Shown piece by piece: positions 23,174-35,368 of a stretch of 64,000 nucleotides of DNA; the stretch's first letter is position 1, and each line of letters starts with the position of its first letter. The notes below the pieces were generated by a model. That model did not search any database. It had not been told where the DNA came from and saw only the letters and a list, made by a program, of their open reading frames with translations. The stretch comes from Diadema setosum (taxonomy: Eukaryota; Echinodermata; Echinoidea; Diadematoida; Diadematidae), in contig CM067067.1 in assembly GCA_033980235.1 (NCBI GenBank), positions 16,054,401 through 16,118,400 of the forward strand. The letters run 5' to 3'. Made by a program: the position numbers and the translations under genes.

Positions 23174-24660
23174 TACCTGAGGGCTTGTTTGTTGTGCAGA
23201 ACCGATAATGTAAGTGGGGACAAATAAAATCGATGAGAAACTGATTACATATTATGCACTTTCTTCTCTCTCTCTCTCTCTCCTCCTCCCCCCCCCCCCG
23301 CCCCGAACGACTTTATCCGTCATACATTTTGCTGTGAAGCACGCCCTCTACGGCAAAATTATAGATCTGCCTCTCATCGCAACCTGAGCACTGAGGAGTT
23401 TCGATTCTTGTTTTGCTTTGTTTTGTTTCTAAACATAGAAGAGAGAGTGAGAGGAAAACAAAATTGAGGTCTACGTTTGAGTTAAGTGAAGACATAATAT
23501 TACCTTCAAGCACTAGACGTGAAAAAGGCACCACTTTGCGTAGAATTTGGCAGTACAGTCGATTGTACACGCTTTGATAACAAGGATCAAATTAATCTTT
23601 TGACGGTTAAGTACGGTATCATTGTTCGCGCTGTAGAAACCGGGCATACTTAGAAAATATAGGTCGGGTGTTATACAGTGACAGAGCCAGGGAAAGTTGA
23701 AATTGTTCAGTCCACCAGATAGTGCTTTGTCACGATCATTCCAGGTAGGGGTGCGGTTGAAAAGTCACCGCAGGAAAATTATATAGTTCAGCTATATCCA
23801 CCCCGAGCAGTGGCCGAGAAGTCCAGGCACAAAAGAAATGCGGGCATGGAACCCGATATCCAACGGTCGGAATGAATGAGTGTTAAGTGTCTTGGACAGA
23901 GTTTACATTGTATCTCGTTGGAAAAATAAACAAAGAATTAGACAAGGGAAAAAGATAGACGAGGCTTTTCATCACTTTCACTTTTTTTTCCGACTTGCAA
24001 TAAAATTTCATCTCTGTAACAGCATCAATTCTGACTGTAACAGGTAGTCTTATCAAATTTTAGACCCTACTTCCTTCCACTTTAGACAAAAAGCCCACGA
24101 TAAGTAGGATGGAATTACCACTGTCTATTTTCACTTTGCAGACTGACCATGCTGCCAAGGCACCACTTCTATTAAAGAAGGACATAAAATTAGAGTAAGG
24201 TCTTATCTCAATCACGGATGGCGGCCGTTGATTTAGTATATTATTATCATATTATGAATTTACAGATTTATTGAGCAATCCAGTTGGCTTGTCGAATACT
24301 GAACGAGCAACGAAGTTGTTGCAGCACTGAGTGCGAAAGTCGGGTTTACGTAATGTCATATTGCTCTGTAGAGAGTGTAATAGATGGTGCTCTTTATTAG
24401 CTTAACGAATGCCTGATATGTTTCATCATGAATTCTAATAATTTCTTAATAAAGAAGACTGACTGCTTTGTCTTACCTTTGCCTATAATGTGGCCATCAG
24501 GTGCCCCTCCAAGGTGTTCCCTTTTGCACTTCTTTTCATCTAAGAGAGCTATACTAAGTTTTAAGGTTTTTATTTTTTTATTTTTCTTTATATTGTTATA
24601 TAATTATTTTTTTTTTCATTAGTGCAAAACAGAGCAAATAAAATGGAATCTTATTCGAAA
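23174..24660. other. No gene seen; CT and C tracts
   Basis: A (CT)n run followed by a C run occupies about 23263-23300. The rest is ordinary sequence. A possible faint SINE-like piece (cagtggccgagaagtccagg) lies near 23808, but no box B follows it. Confidence 0.4.
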
Positions 24661-24663
24661 TTA

Positions 24664-24722
24664 TGCGGGATTCGAACCCGAAACCTCCGGTTTGCTATAG
24701 ACCGGTGTTCTGGTCAGCTTCC
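24664..24722 (-). repeat. tRNA-like SINE remnant
   Basis: On the minus strand this reads agctgaccagaacaccgg as a box A-like region, then a tRNA-like stem (accggtctatagcaaaccgg) and a perfect box B gggttcgaatcccg. The acceptor stem does not close well, so I class it as a tRNA-derived repeat or tRNA pseudogene. Confidence 0.5.
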
Positions 24723-24789
24723 CTTTGTTTGCGTTTATAACCACATATATAATCATATATATTTATGTTTTCTCCTTCCTTTTTCATAG

Positions 24790-24791
<2 letters not shown>

Positions 24792-24846
<55 letters not shown>

Positions 24847-24869
24847 TATATATTATATATAAATATATG

Positions 24870-24921
<52 letters not shown>
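24792..24921. repeat. (AT)n microsatellite
   Basis: Alternating AT in two long blocks separated by tgtattatatattatat. A (GT)n tract follows at about 24936-24963. Confidence 0.9.
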
Positions 24922-24928
<7 letters not shown>

Positions 24929-25319
24929 CTGCCTCTGTGTGTGTGTGTGTATGTGTGCGTGTGTGAGTGTATCAGTATAAAAAATTTCGTTGGTGTACTG
25001 TATCTTTGAATCACAGGCTTGTATTCGTCTATTATATAAAAATTGGATCAGATGTGTTTGTTGTGGAAAACCCGCGGTAACAGAGGAAGGCTCTGCTGCC
25101 TGTGGGTTTATAAACATTCGAAAAGTTTTTGAGTACGAATCTTTCCCACAGCATTCTTCCTTGGACCTAATATTTTGGCCAGAACTAAATGTATTAATTG
25201 TATAAAAATAATCGGCACCTCTAGCAATGCTTGGGTGATAATAATGGCAAGTAGGGTTCTCTGCGAGAACAGTTTCGATAATTCTGCAGTGGCTTGTAGA
25301 TATATTTTTCCTTCCACTT

Positions 25320-25320
<1 letters not shown>

Positions 25321-25371
<51 letters not shown>
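25321..25371. repeat. (AT)n microsatellite
   Basis: About 50 bases of alternating AT. Confidence 0.9.
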
Positions 25372-25373
<2 letters not shown>

Positions 25374-25400
25374 AAATGGAATTTATGGATATACAAATGA

Positions 25401-26112
25401 GTATATGAATATAAGAACGACCCAAGTCCATGGAAGACCATTTCGAGTAAACTAAAAAAAACTTCATATCTTTTTTGTTTGTCCAATAATATTCTATTTA
25501 ACTGTGATGGGAAGGCAACATTGTATATACAAATTAGAACAAATATTATTATGACAATTAACATTAACATTAATTGTGGAGAGGCCATTTTGTGTGATGG
25601 ACTTGGGTCGTTCTTTGATTCATATGGACTTGGGTCGTTCTTTGATTCATATACATGATATTCTGCTATAGAGATGAGAGACGGACGAGAGAGGGCGCTA
25701 TAATATGAATGTAAGAATGACCCAAGTCCTTCATTCTTACATTCATATTTATTTCAGGCACTTCCGGGGGTAATTAGGATTTATCATTTATACAAAAGAT
25801 GAGTCCATGCATAAGCTACAATTTCCCATGTCAAACTGAATTTGGCCAAAAATTGGACTTGGGTCGTTCTTTGATTCATATACATGATATTCTGCTATAG
25901 AGATGAGAGACGGACGAGAGAGGGCGCTATAATATGAATGTAAGAATGACCCAAGTCCTTCATTCTTACATTCATATTTATTTCAGGCACTTCCGGGGGT
26001 AATTAGGATTTATCATTTATACAAAAGATGAGTCCATGCATAAGCTACAATTTCCCATGTCAAACTGAATTTGGCCAAAAATTGGACTTGGGTCGTTCTT
26101 ATATTCATATAC
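25401..26112. mobile_element. Inverted-repeat element with a perfect internal duplication
   Basis: A 29-bp inverted repeat borders it: gtatatgaatataagaacga, continuing cccaagtcc, at the left and its exact mirror ending at 26112. CAAATGA occurs directly outside both ends (25394-25400 and 26114-26120), a probable 7-8 bp target duplication. The interior holds two back-to-back copies of 229 bp plus further partial copies of the gacttgggtcgttctt motif. Confidence 0.6.
25627..26084. repeat. Perfect 229-bp tandem duplication
   Basis: Copies at 25627-25855 and 25856-26084 appear identical by eye. Each contains gacttgggtcgttctttgat, a ggcgctataatatgaatgta..cattcttacattcatat hairpin and gaatttggccaaaaattg. 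Confidence 0.85.
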
Positions 26113-26489
26113 TCAAATGATAAGGTGAAAAAGAAAAAGCACAAAAAACATTCGGAAGTTAAGAAAATGCAGGAAATGGGGAGGAATGCTGAAGAAGCAA
26201 AGCTTGTAGGGTGCATTCCCCCAAACATAGTAACATCTTATATGTTATGTTTATTGTATGGATGCCAGTAGTCACTTCTCAATATTCATCAATTATCAAT
26301 GTAATAACTATGTACCATGAGGATGGAAAAAAATCAAATGTTTCCATGTCTTGCTCAATAAGATATTTCAATATAGGAAATATAAGCTAAAATCAACAAA
26401 TAAGAAGAGGAATTTGGTTTAATGCATATAGAGTTTCCTGTAATCACGTATCCACAGTACGAACCGATAAGTCACTCATCATCAAGAAT

Positions 26490-26490
<1 letters not shown>

Positions 26491-26583
<93 letters not shown>
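26491..26583. repeat. (AC)n microsatellite
   Basis: Almost pure AC dinucleotide repeat with one ACGC interruption. Confidence 0.95.
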
Positions 26584-26585
<2 letters not shown>

Positions 26586-27430
26586 ACACACAGGAATGTC
26601 TCGTTCACACAAAGATTGATAAAATGATATCCAACGTGAGGACTAATGGGCAGCGAGAGCTTTGTTAAATATTTTGACTGCCTTGGATAAAGTTTGGTTT
26701 AGAAAGCGATGTATATCGAAACTGATTCTCATTTATTGTCTTTTATTTTCAAGATAAACTGAATCCTGGGATATATTATTATTCGTCATTACAGGTCAAC
26801 GATATCTAAATAATTTTTTTTTCTTTTTTCGAACTTTTACAGCTGTTCAGGAACACGATGATGATACGTCACGCTCAAATAATCTGGCAAGAGCCTCCTG
26901 GCGAACATGAAGGGAGCGTTGTAACTTGCGAATTAACAACTGTACCGTATGCCCCCCCCCCCCCCCGAAAAAAAAAATACAATCGAACTTTCCGCAACGA
27001 TAACTTTAGAAATTGTGAATCAATCCAAATGCAATTTCGAGGTATGAAACTATAACTTATTACCTACATCTTACAGAAAACCCCATCCGATTTGCTTCAA
27101 TGGGCAAGGAGAACTGAGGATCTGTGTAGATATTATTATCGAGAATCCGTTCCCTCCATGTTTGTCCATTGTGTTCACAGTTAATTCCAAGAGCATCCAA
27201 GTGCTAAACTTGGAAGAAACGGATCCATGACATGCTTTACAACGATCCACAATTCTCTTAACAAATTGAACAGGGTGTTCAGCAAAATGTAGGCAAGAAG
27301 CAATAGTTTCCTGCCCCGAAGTAGCATTCAGATTGTTCAATCATTTTGAATGGTATCAATGTGGGAATCCGATTGTATTTTTTTTTTCTTTCCTTTTTTT
27401 TTTGGGGGGGGGGATATTGTATATTTTTTA
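26584..27430. other. No gene seen
   Basis: Ordinary AT-rich DNA with a C14 run near 26952 and a G9 run near 27405. Short frames have no domains. Confidence 0.4.
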
Positions 27431-27575
27431 GACGAGTTTCACAGCTCCAGTGGATAAGACCACGGGCTCTCATTTGTGAAGTTCCTGATTCGAATCTCCA
27501 GGTAGCAGCTGTCGTGTCCTTAGACATATATAGGCAAAGCACTTTATCCTCTTTGCCTACTCGGCACTTATGCAG
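27431..27575 (+). repeat. tRNA-derived SINE
   Basis: The head carries a box A-like cagctccagtggataag and a box B-like gattcgaatct. It is followed by cgtgtccttag..aggcaaagcactttatcc..ttgcctactcggcac, the kind of conserved body seen in many invertebrate tRNA-SINEs. I recognise this from memory. It is degenerate. Confidence 0.5.
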
Positions 27576-29040
27576 AAGTTTTATATGGCCACGTGGAACA
27601 AACTATCTAATTCAGTTTAGTTCAATGCAGTTCAATTAATTTCAATATTATTCAGTGCACTATGGCAGAGCGAGAACAACAATGTCAAAATCGTGTATCT
27701 CGCCGCAGGCTCGAAGTTTCAGATCCGATTCAATGATCTATATGTTTATGATAATTGTCCACGCATTGCTATAAATGCTCTGACAACATGATCATACAGT
27801 ACCAGAGAAAAGGGGGAAATCTACACTTCCTGGAAGTTGAGGAGGAGTTGAAAACATCACGGAACTCGCGATGCAAACGATATCAAACGATACAGGTTAT
27901 CACTGGAAGATGTATATTAAGCATCGCGTTTTCTATTTTACTGGTACAGCGAAATACATTTATGCTCATATGAAATCGCAGGGAAGAATGACCGAAACTC
28001 TAAAATTAGTATAACATACTCTCTGGCAAAAACCTTTATGAGTAAAATTAGATTTGTCCGTCATATCCTTCCAAATATGCCGTGATGTCAATAAACACGA
28101 AGTCATATAGAGGGCAATTGGTTCTAGTTCCTTCATTGCACGACCTCAATCTCAGTCCCACTGGTCTTATTTTAGTGTGTTCTTTGACAGACGTGTGAAA
28201 CGTGAACAGGACAGTACTGTGATTAGTGAAACGTAGAACTTCCTACTTCATGTATGCATGCAACACAAGTCAAATAGGAATAAAAGTATCAAATTTTTCA
28301 AGAAATCACGTTTTTTGGTCAATATTTTGTAATTAATTCAGTACAGTGAAATGTAATAAAATGCACAATTTGTTAAATTTTTTCTTTTCATTTGAAGAAG
28401 AGTATATCACTTATAAATCTTCGTTGCTATAAAAGTAAAACAAAACTAACCCCTCAAAACAGAAAAAAAAACATTTCCTTTTCACAACACAACGAAATAC
28501 AGCGTTATTTGCGCTAATGTTACTTTTCATAATATTTCCTTTTTTTTCATAAATGATCGGATAGTAATAAATACGGGCAAGGAAATATATAGGAACTGTG
28601 TGACATTTCCTCACCTTTGTGTGGGACTTGCAGTTGCACTGATAGGTATCTTAGTCATTCTTTTTTAAAGTTTGATTGGCTTTCTCATTACATACTTCCT
28701 GGCTCATTACATCATGCTCATTGCCCCTGGCCATCCTGTCATTTTCGGCCAAACGAAATAAGTGTTATAAAGAACCATGCATAATAATGGCTTTTGCAAA
28801 ATTATCACAAAAAAGAAGGAAATAAACGGACCCCGCCCCCACCAAAAAAAAAAAACCAAAAAAAAAAAACCCAAAAAAAAACACCAAAAAAAAAAAACCA
28901 AACCAAACAAAACAAAACAAGAATGAATACTTTGATGGATCCATAGATGGATGATTGCATGAATGCAAATATGGAAATGGAAAAAAAGGATGAATGAAAT
29001 GAAGGAAAAGAGAATATGGACAATAACGATAGTCTACAGA
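27576..29040. other. No gene seen
   Basis: AT-rich DNA. An A-rich tract with C interruptions lies at about 28843-28920. The minus-strand frames over it are repeat translations. Confidence 0.4.
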
Positions 29041-29325
29041 TGAATGACCAAAATGACAAATGAATAACAGAAACAATAGCTATAGATAGATTATAGACGA
29101 GAAAGAGAAAGCATTTTTGATTGATATAAATAAAATGACCAAAATGACAAATGAATAACAGAAATAATAGCTATAGATAGATTATAGACGGGAAAGAGAA
29201 AGTATTTTTGATTGATATAAATAAAATGACCAAAATGACAAATGAATAACAGAAACAATAGCTATAGATAGATTATAGACGGGAAAGAGAAAGTATTTTT
29301 GATTGATATGAATAGAATCAAAGTA
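29041..29325. repeat. Tandem repeat, three copies of about 91 bp
   Basis: The unit atgaccaaaatgacaaatga continues with ataacagaaa.aatagctata and gattatagacg.gaaagagaa to gattgatataaata. Three closely similar copies follow one another. Confidence 0.8.
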
Positions 29326-29942
29326 ACATAATATTGATAATATGCGCGCATGCACTTGGGCAGGATCAGATTAATTATCACAATTAATTATGCAACCATA
29401 TCAAACTCAATATGACGTCTTCAGGATCTGATTGTTTATAGTCACACGCCCATAAGGTCATTCAGGTATAGAAGGACCAAAGTGTTGTTGTTGTTGTTGT
29501 TTTAAATAGGACGAAGTGAACAGGATGTGATGTCATCTTTTTGCACAAGGGAGTTATAACATAATTTCTTAATTGCATAATATCTCAGCTTCATTAATAG
29601 TATTCATAGGTGATTGTACAACCATTACTGTAGTTTTATTACGTTATTTTTTCATCCACGTTGTTTCTATTTCCATTTCGTCGTGTAGCTTCATTCGTAA
29701 ATTAATTCATGTAATTATTTCGCATGTACATCTTGCGTACTTGGGTGGATTGATGAAAGGGGAAACTATTTTAATTATTGTGGTGGAAATACATGAATGC
29801 AAAAATGCGTGTTATATTGAGTATGTTATGAAGAAAATGAGAGAAAATGGTGCACACTTTGTAAATATTACCCGCGCAAAGAACGTGGCATCATACCTTT
29901 TGCAAACATCGTCAGTTACTTTGCTATGAGAGCAATCACCGA
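29326..29942. other. No gene seen
   Basis: A 118-codon frame (29573-29929, + strand) is open but has no recognisable domain and no GC shift, so I treat it as chance. A (GTT)n tract lies near 29483-29503. Confidence 0.4.
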
Positions 29943-29988
29943 TATGGGGTCTTCCCATGAGTTATACAGTCCATGAGCTCGACATTGA

Positions 29989-30084
<96 letters not shown>

Positions 30085-30364
30085 AAGGTTCATGAGTCAT
30101 ACAGCCCGCGAGTCATACAGTCCAAGAGCTCGATGCACACGTAGCAAAAGGCCCACCAGCTCGACACTAGGCAAAAAAAGGACCACGAGCCCAGCACTGC
30201 GTACATTAAGACCTGTGATGTAATGTCGGTCTCGTGGGCCTTTATTGCTACAGTGTCGAACTCGTGGGTCGTTTTTGCCTAGTGTCTAGTTCGTGGGCTG
30301 TATGACTCGTGGGCTGTATAACTCGCGGGCTTTATGACACGTGGGTGTCATGCCGCTCCCATAT
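29943..30364. mobile_element. Palindromic element built from CACGAG / GAGTCATACAG modules, copy 1
   Basis: The left arm gatatggggtcttcccatga is mirrored by cacgtgggtgtcatgccgct..cccatatt. The interior repeats gagtcatacagcc, gctcgacactaggcaaa and their mirrors (gtgtcgaactcgtggg, ctgtatgactcgtgggc). An (AAC)n microsatellite (about 29991-30084) has expanded in the left arm. The second copy is at 36752-36983. Confidence 0.6.
29991..30084. repeat. (AAC)n microsatellite
   Basis: About 31 AAC units, located inside the left arm of the palindromic element. Confidence 0.95.
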
Positions 30365-30446
30365 TCAAGTTTGTCTATTGAAGGAGGAAAATCAAACAAA
30401 TGGAATCGTACTCTAGATGAAGTAAATAAGTTATAGTGATGTTTAT

Positions 30447-30650
30447 TATTCCAAAGGTTAGTTCAATCCGAATATGAAACAAAGTGTTGTTGTTTTTTTT
30501 TTCATTCTGAGGATGAAAAAACAACAAACAAACAAAAAACGGTGCGCATGTATGAACCAGCCTTGGAATTACCAACCTTACGTACTTCGTTTCCAGATTA
30601 ACGACCCTTTTGGAAAAGCTAACCTTCGAAATAACGAACTGTTACCGAAA
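30447..30650. repeat. TTCGTTATTCCGAA repeat cluster, copy 1
   Basis: The modules ttattccaaaggttagttca, cattctgaggatgaaaaa, cagattaacgaccctttt and accttcgaaataacgaac are variants of the ggttcgttattccgaa / aacgaaccttcggaataacg motif seen at 36.2, 38.5 and 40.3 kb. Confidence 0.55.
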
Positions 30651-31614
30651 GTTATGGGACTTTACAATGATATGAATTTTGCAAGTCTTACGAAAGGGTA
30701 AAGCTGGTTTCAAACACCCAAACTGCAAAATGATACAATTACACGTCATCAGCGAGACCAGCGAAATTTCCTCTGTTGACATTAAACCAACAGTACAACA
30801 ACAACAATGTAATAGCACAACAATGATCACCTTTACAGGAAGGGGTTGTAGTTAGATATATACAGGAAAGATATTTTGTCATTCATTATTCATGTTTACA
30901 GACCGATCGATGAGTCGTGAGCTGATGACACCATCGCTTTATCCACTTGCTATTTGTATGATTAATGACGCAACCTTGCATTGCAAAACAAAATGGTCAC
31001 CATGTCTCGTGTCAGTTAAGGCCATTTTTTTTTTTCAAAGAAGAGAGTCCAAGATTCGGCATAAAAACTCGTCAAATTAGAGTTTCATACGCACATGATA
31101 GAAAGTCCACCTTATAACAGGAATGCCATCTTCAAGAAAGTTTTTTCTTTTCTTCAGGTTTTCATGTATTATAACCCAGTGTATGGGAAATAGAGAAAGC
31201 ATTGATGATGTATGAAATAGTGACTCTTCAAAAGCTGTCACAAGGATACATGCGAGTGAGAAAATTCCAACGGAAATCAACATTGTTTGAAATCTGTTTT
31301 GCGATGTAAGGCCAAATGTTGTGGTCGCGATCGGTGTCACTGTTTTGTGAAAACATGCGAAACTCCAAATTTCACGTCTTAGTTTTCTTTCGTTGATTTA
31401 CCGTGTGATTGATTTTACTCTGATTATGATGGAGTGGTAAAGTTAAACTTCTGGACATTTATTCTATAGTCTATATGCAATCCAGATATAACCTGTCCTA
31501 TTTGCTTTAAATGTTGCTTATCTCTTGTCCTTATTTTACTGTGTTTATGGGATTGTGATAGAGAATTCTCCTCTTGTTGCATTTTGTTTTGTTTGTTTGT
31601 TTGTTTGTTTTTTG
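30651..31614. other. No gene seen
   Basis: Ordinary AT-rich DNA. Short frames lack domains or GC shift. Confidence 0.4.
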
Positions 31615-32075
31615 CTTTTGATAAATCAACCTTTGTAGCAACCCTTCTTTCAATCCGTCCATTCACTCATTAATGAAAGGATTTTTACTGTGAAACAAAA
31701 GTTAGTGAAGAAGAGGACATTAAGTGAGGACACAATCCAAGGCAACGAAGAAAACACAAAGAGGATCTGGTTTGCTAAATAACAATGATAATAATGATAA
31801 AAAAAACATAGAAAAAAGTGAAGCATCTAACGAGCTCCAGGTCTCAAAGCGTAGAGAGAGGCTCGAACTGATATAAAGCTGACCAGTCACAGCTCTCTGC
31901 AGTTCGCTTATGTTCTGACATCACTATAACACATGTGAGAGTAAAGACGTTATGATTATGTTTTCGCCCCAAAGGCAGGTAAATTTCGGCAAATGCTATA
32001 CCTCTCTCTTTTCTTTCTTTTGATAAATCAACCTCTCCAGCATCCCTCCTTTCCATTCGTTTATTCACTCCTTAA

Positions 32076-32642
32076 AGGACAAGTTCATCTTCATTAACAT
32101 ATAAGGATTAAGAGAATGTAGCAATATTAGTATAGAACACGTCATTGAAAGTTTGAGGAAAATCGGACAAACCGTTCAAAAGTTGGAATTTTTGAAGTTT
32201 TTGTGCAGTCACCGCTGGATGAGAAGACTACTGCAGTGTATGATGTCACATGCGTACAACAATATAAGGAAAATATAAAGAGAATTTCACAAAATTTAAT
32301 CTTTTGAAAAAAGTACACATTCCCTTGACTCGTTACTGACATATGTTATGGGTAATATTATTCCCACTGCCATTTATAGAGGCAAGTCTGAAGTGCTCTT
32401 TTATTATTGGAAAAAAAAAGTGAAAATATGTTGAATTTTCTTTACATTTTCTTTATTCTGTTGTACTCATTTGACATCACGAGCCTTATATAGTCTCCTC
32501 ATCCAGCGGTTCCAACAGAAAAATTTTAAAAATTCATAACTTTTGCATCGATTGTCCAATTTTCCACAAACTTTCACTGACGTGTTCTACTAATATTGCT
32601 GCATTCTCTCAATCCTTATGTTTATGAAGGTGAACTTGTCCT
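32076..32642. mobile_element. TTAA MITE, AGGACAAGT family, copy 2
   Basis: It starts AGGACAAGTTCATCTTCATT and ends GAAGGTGAACTTGTCCT, with TTAA on each side (32072-32075 and 32643-32646). The uninterrupted TTAA (31670-31673, cactcaTTAAtgaaag) in the neighbouring tandem copy is the empty site. Confidence 0.8.
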
Positions 32643-32789
32643 TTAATGAAAGATCGATTTTTACTGTTAAACAAAAGTTAAGTGAAGAAGAAGATGGAAA
32701 CAGCAGAGCAAAGAGAAGACAAAGTGAGGACGCAATCCAGGGCAACGAAGGGAACACGAAGAGGAGCTGGTTTGCTATACAAGAAACAA

Positions 32790-32793
<4 letters not shown>

Positions 32794-32849
<56 letters not shown>

Positions 32850-32878
32850 GGGAAAGAAAGAAAGAAAGAAAGAAAGGG
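32794..32878. repeat. (GAAA)n microsatellite
   Basis: Tetranucleotide repeat of about 20 units with one GGGAAA interruption. Confidence 0.9.
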
Positions 32879-33099
32879 AAAGTGAACCATATCTTGATAT
32901 AACGAGATCCATGTGTCAAAGCGCAGTGAGGGGCTGGACCTGATTATGATGCTGACCAATCACAGCTTTCTGCAGGTGGCTCATGTTCTCACACCATTAT
33001 AACACAGTCATGTGAGAGTAAGACACTCTTACAAAATTATGTTTTCGCCCCGAAGGTAGGTAAATTTCGTCGAATACTACATCTCTCACTTTCAACCAA

Positions 33100-34533
33100 A
33101 TTTGTCATTTGAGCTAGATTTGGACAGAATATGTACAGTTCTTGAGCTACAGATACTTTAACGCGTAACTCAGGTGGAAACAACTAAAAAAGGTAAAGGA
33201 AAACAAACAAACAAACAAACAAACAAAGTCGTAGTCTGTAACGTGATATTAAGAAACACCATGTTCAAACGTGGCAGTGATTTACCTTGAATCATGCTGA
33301 CCGTTTCGCTCATGAAAACCACAAACTAACTATACTTGTGCATTTTTTCTTGCTTGTTTTGTTTTTAATTTCAAAATTCTGTTTGTGTTTCAATTACAAC
33401 TTAAAGGGGAAGACGAGACAATAAAAAGCCTGAGGGAGATCGAAGAACTTGATAGTTTTAAAACCTAGAGTTCATACTATCGAAAACAATATCCGGGTAT
33501 TTTTTTTTATTCTTCTTTTTTTTTTTTTTTTTAAACCGGGATTCTTTCGCCTGAGATAACGGATATCCACTTGTTGATCCTTACCCCAAACCGGGTCGTT
33601 CATGTGTTTACTTTCATTCGAAATGTCGGCAATGCATCTTGATATCAAAACCCACTCTCTGGATAGAAATAAGTTGATGTATAATGATTATTGCGCAAAT
33701 GCGTTGATTTTATCAAAGCACATAATTATGGAAATGCGGAGATTCTGCTGTATAAGGATGTCAAACTCGAAGCTGTGTACCCGTTTACGGCACACATCGT
33801 GTGAGTCGCTAAAAGTAGAAGTTTTGAGAGCATCCCGAAGATCGGGTACACTAGTTAGAGTTCTTTGAATTTTAGTGCTTTCTTTCTCTCTATTCGCACG
33901 CAGTTTCCTAGAGCCCTCAAAATGTAGACGTGTGATGTCATTGAGCCTACATATCAGCTGACTCTTTCCAACAAGCTGAAGGAGAGGTTTGGATGATCAT
34001 GATACCGTAAGGAAAAATGCAATTTTTTTACCAGCATTTGATAGCAATGAAGATTTATTTCAAAATATGAGCTATGATTACAGAATTGTATAACGATGTG
34101 GAGTAATGACTGGTGTAATTCCATTATTTTTCCCAGAAAGAAAATCATAACACAAACTCCGACTCCAACTCGTTTTGTTCACTAAACAAACACACGCACA
34201 CGCGTATTTTCTTTGTTTTTTAAATGGTTTAATTCAATTTCAATGCAAATACATACAGATCAATGCCTTACATAAACGAGAAAAAATATACACTGTATAA
34301 ACACAGTCCATTTGATAAGAATTGTCATGGCACTTAAAGAACTTAAATGGAATTCTTTTTATCCTTGTTCTCCCCGTCCAACATGTCAACGGATACAGAG
34401 CGAGGGAAAAAAATCTTTCTAGATGGCCTGCATTCGTCACTATTCCCGTAGCACGATGAATTAAAGTACACTGTATTACAATAATACCACAATATGAAAT
34501 AATGTGCTATGGTTACTGGTGTATACAAGCTCG
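33100..34533. other. No gene seen
   Basis: AT-rich DNA with an (AAAC)n tract near 33205-33228 and T-runs near 33505-33535. The 88-codon frame at 33602-33868 has no recognisable domain. Confidence 0.4.
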
Positions 34534-34537
34534 TTAA

Positions 34538-35099
34538 AGGGGCCCTGAAATCCAAATGCATGTTGATTAGTGTTGATTTATGATACCCTCAACATCACTT
34601 TTGCGGTAAAACAAATATCTAGAAACATTTCATATATTCTTAACGATTTTTTTCTTTTATTTTTCTTCAGATTACTTGGGAACGCCCACAAAAAATCCTT
34701 CCAAATCAATCATTATTAATATTCTTGAGATGACCTCATCTGTCAATCATTGCTAAAGTACTGAAATGTTTAACAAAAGACATTGGAATGCACCTTCCTC
34801 TTGACTCAGCATAACTTGCATGTTTCTGTCATATTAATGTGACTAAAAAAAGACATGGCGAGGGAACATGCAAGTACTTTAGCAATGATTGACAGATGAG
34901 GTCATCTCAAGAATATTAATATTGATTGGTTTGGAAGGATTTTTTGTGGGCGTTCCCAAGTAATCTGAAGAAAAATAGAAGAAAAAATAATCGTTAAAAA
35001 TATATGGAAAATTTCTAGATATTCGTTTCACCGCAAAATTGATGTTGAGGATATCATAAATCAACACAAATCAACGTGCATTTGGATTTGAGGGCCCCT
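34538..35099. mobile_element. 562-bp Kolobok-like MITE
   Basis: It starts AGGGGCCCTGAAATCCAAAT and ends ATTTGGATTTGAGGGCCCCT, with TTAA on both sides (34534-34537 and 35100-35103). The inner arms mirror each other throughout (ttgagatgacctcatctgtc and its complement). It shares the ends and the cttgagatgac motif with the THAP-bearing element at 4442-7797, which makes it a likely deletion derivative. Confidence 0.75.
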
Positions 35100-35163
35100 T
35101 TAAATGAAACTCCTTCCCAATCTCCCTACCCTACACTAGTAAACACACATACGCCTATAGTGC

Positions 35164-35169
35164 ACACAC

Positions 35170-35200
<31 letters not shown>

Positions 35201-35302
35201 TAAACACACATAAACACACATACACCACACGATACTTCCATATATTAAGCAAAACTGATATGTACGTATAATGCACACACACACACACACACATACAATT
35301 TG

Positions 35303-35363
<61 letters not shown>
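35164..35363. repeat. Compound AC and AT microsatellites
   Basis: (AC)n at about 35164-35200 and 35273-35293 is followed by (AT)n at about 35307-35363. Confidence 0.9.

Positions 35364-35368
<5 letters not shown>

Larger units (their letters stand above)
31615..33099. repeat. Tandem duplication of a roughly 400-bp unit; the second copy carries a MITE and a GAAA tract
   Basis: Copy 1 (31615-32016) and copy 2 (32017-33099) share cttttgataaatcaacct, ccattc.tttattcactc, aaacaaaagttaa.tgaaga, ggcaacgaag..aacac, gctgaccaatcacagct, gtgagagtaa and tatgttttcgccccaaagg. Copy 2 is longer because of the TTAA MITE at 32076-32642 and a (GAAA)n tract at about 32794-32878. Confidence 0.75.

Noticed and set aside
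24872..25588. 238-codon minus-strand frame, the longest in the window
   Set aside because: Tracts of alternating Tyr-Ile show that it reads through AT microsatellites. The remainder has no domain or GC shift.
29573..29929. 118-codon plus-strand frame
   Set aside because: No domain, no base-composition shift and no splice sites that support an exon.
29957..30223. 88-codon frame with a long poly-asparagine run
   Set aside because: The run is the (AAC)n microsatellite in one frame, and the flanks are palindromic element sequence.
32590..32959. Overlapping Lys/Glu- or Phe/Leu-rich frames on both strands
   Set aside because: They are translations of the (GAAA)n microsatellite.
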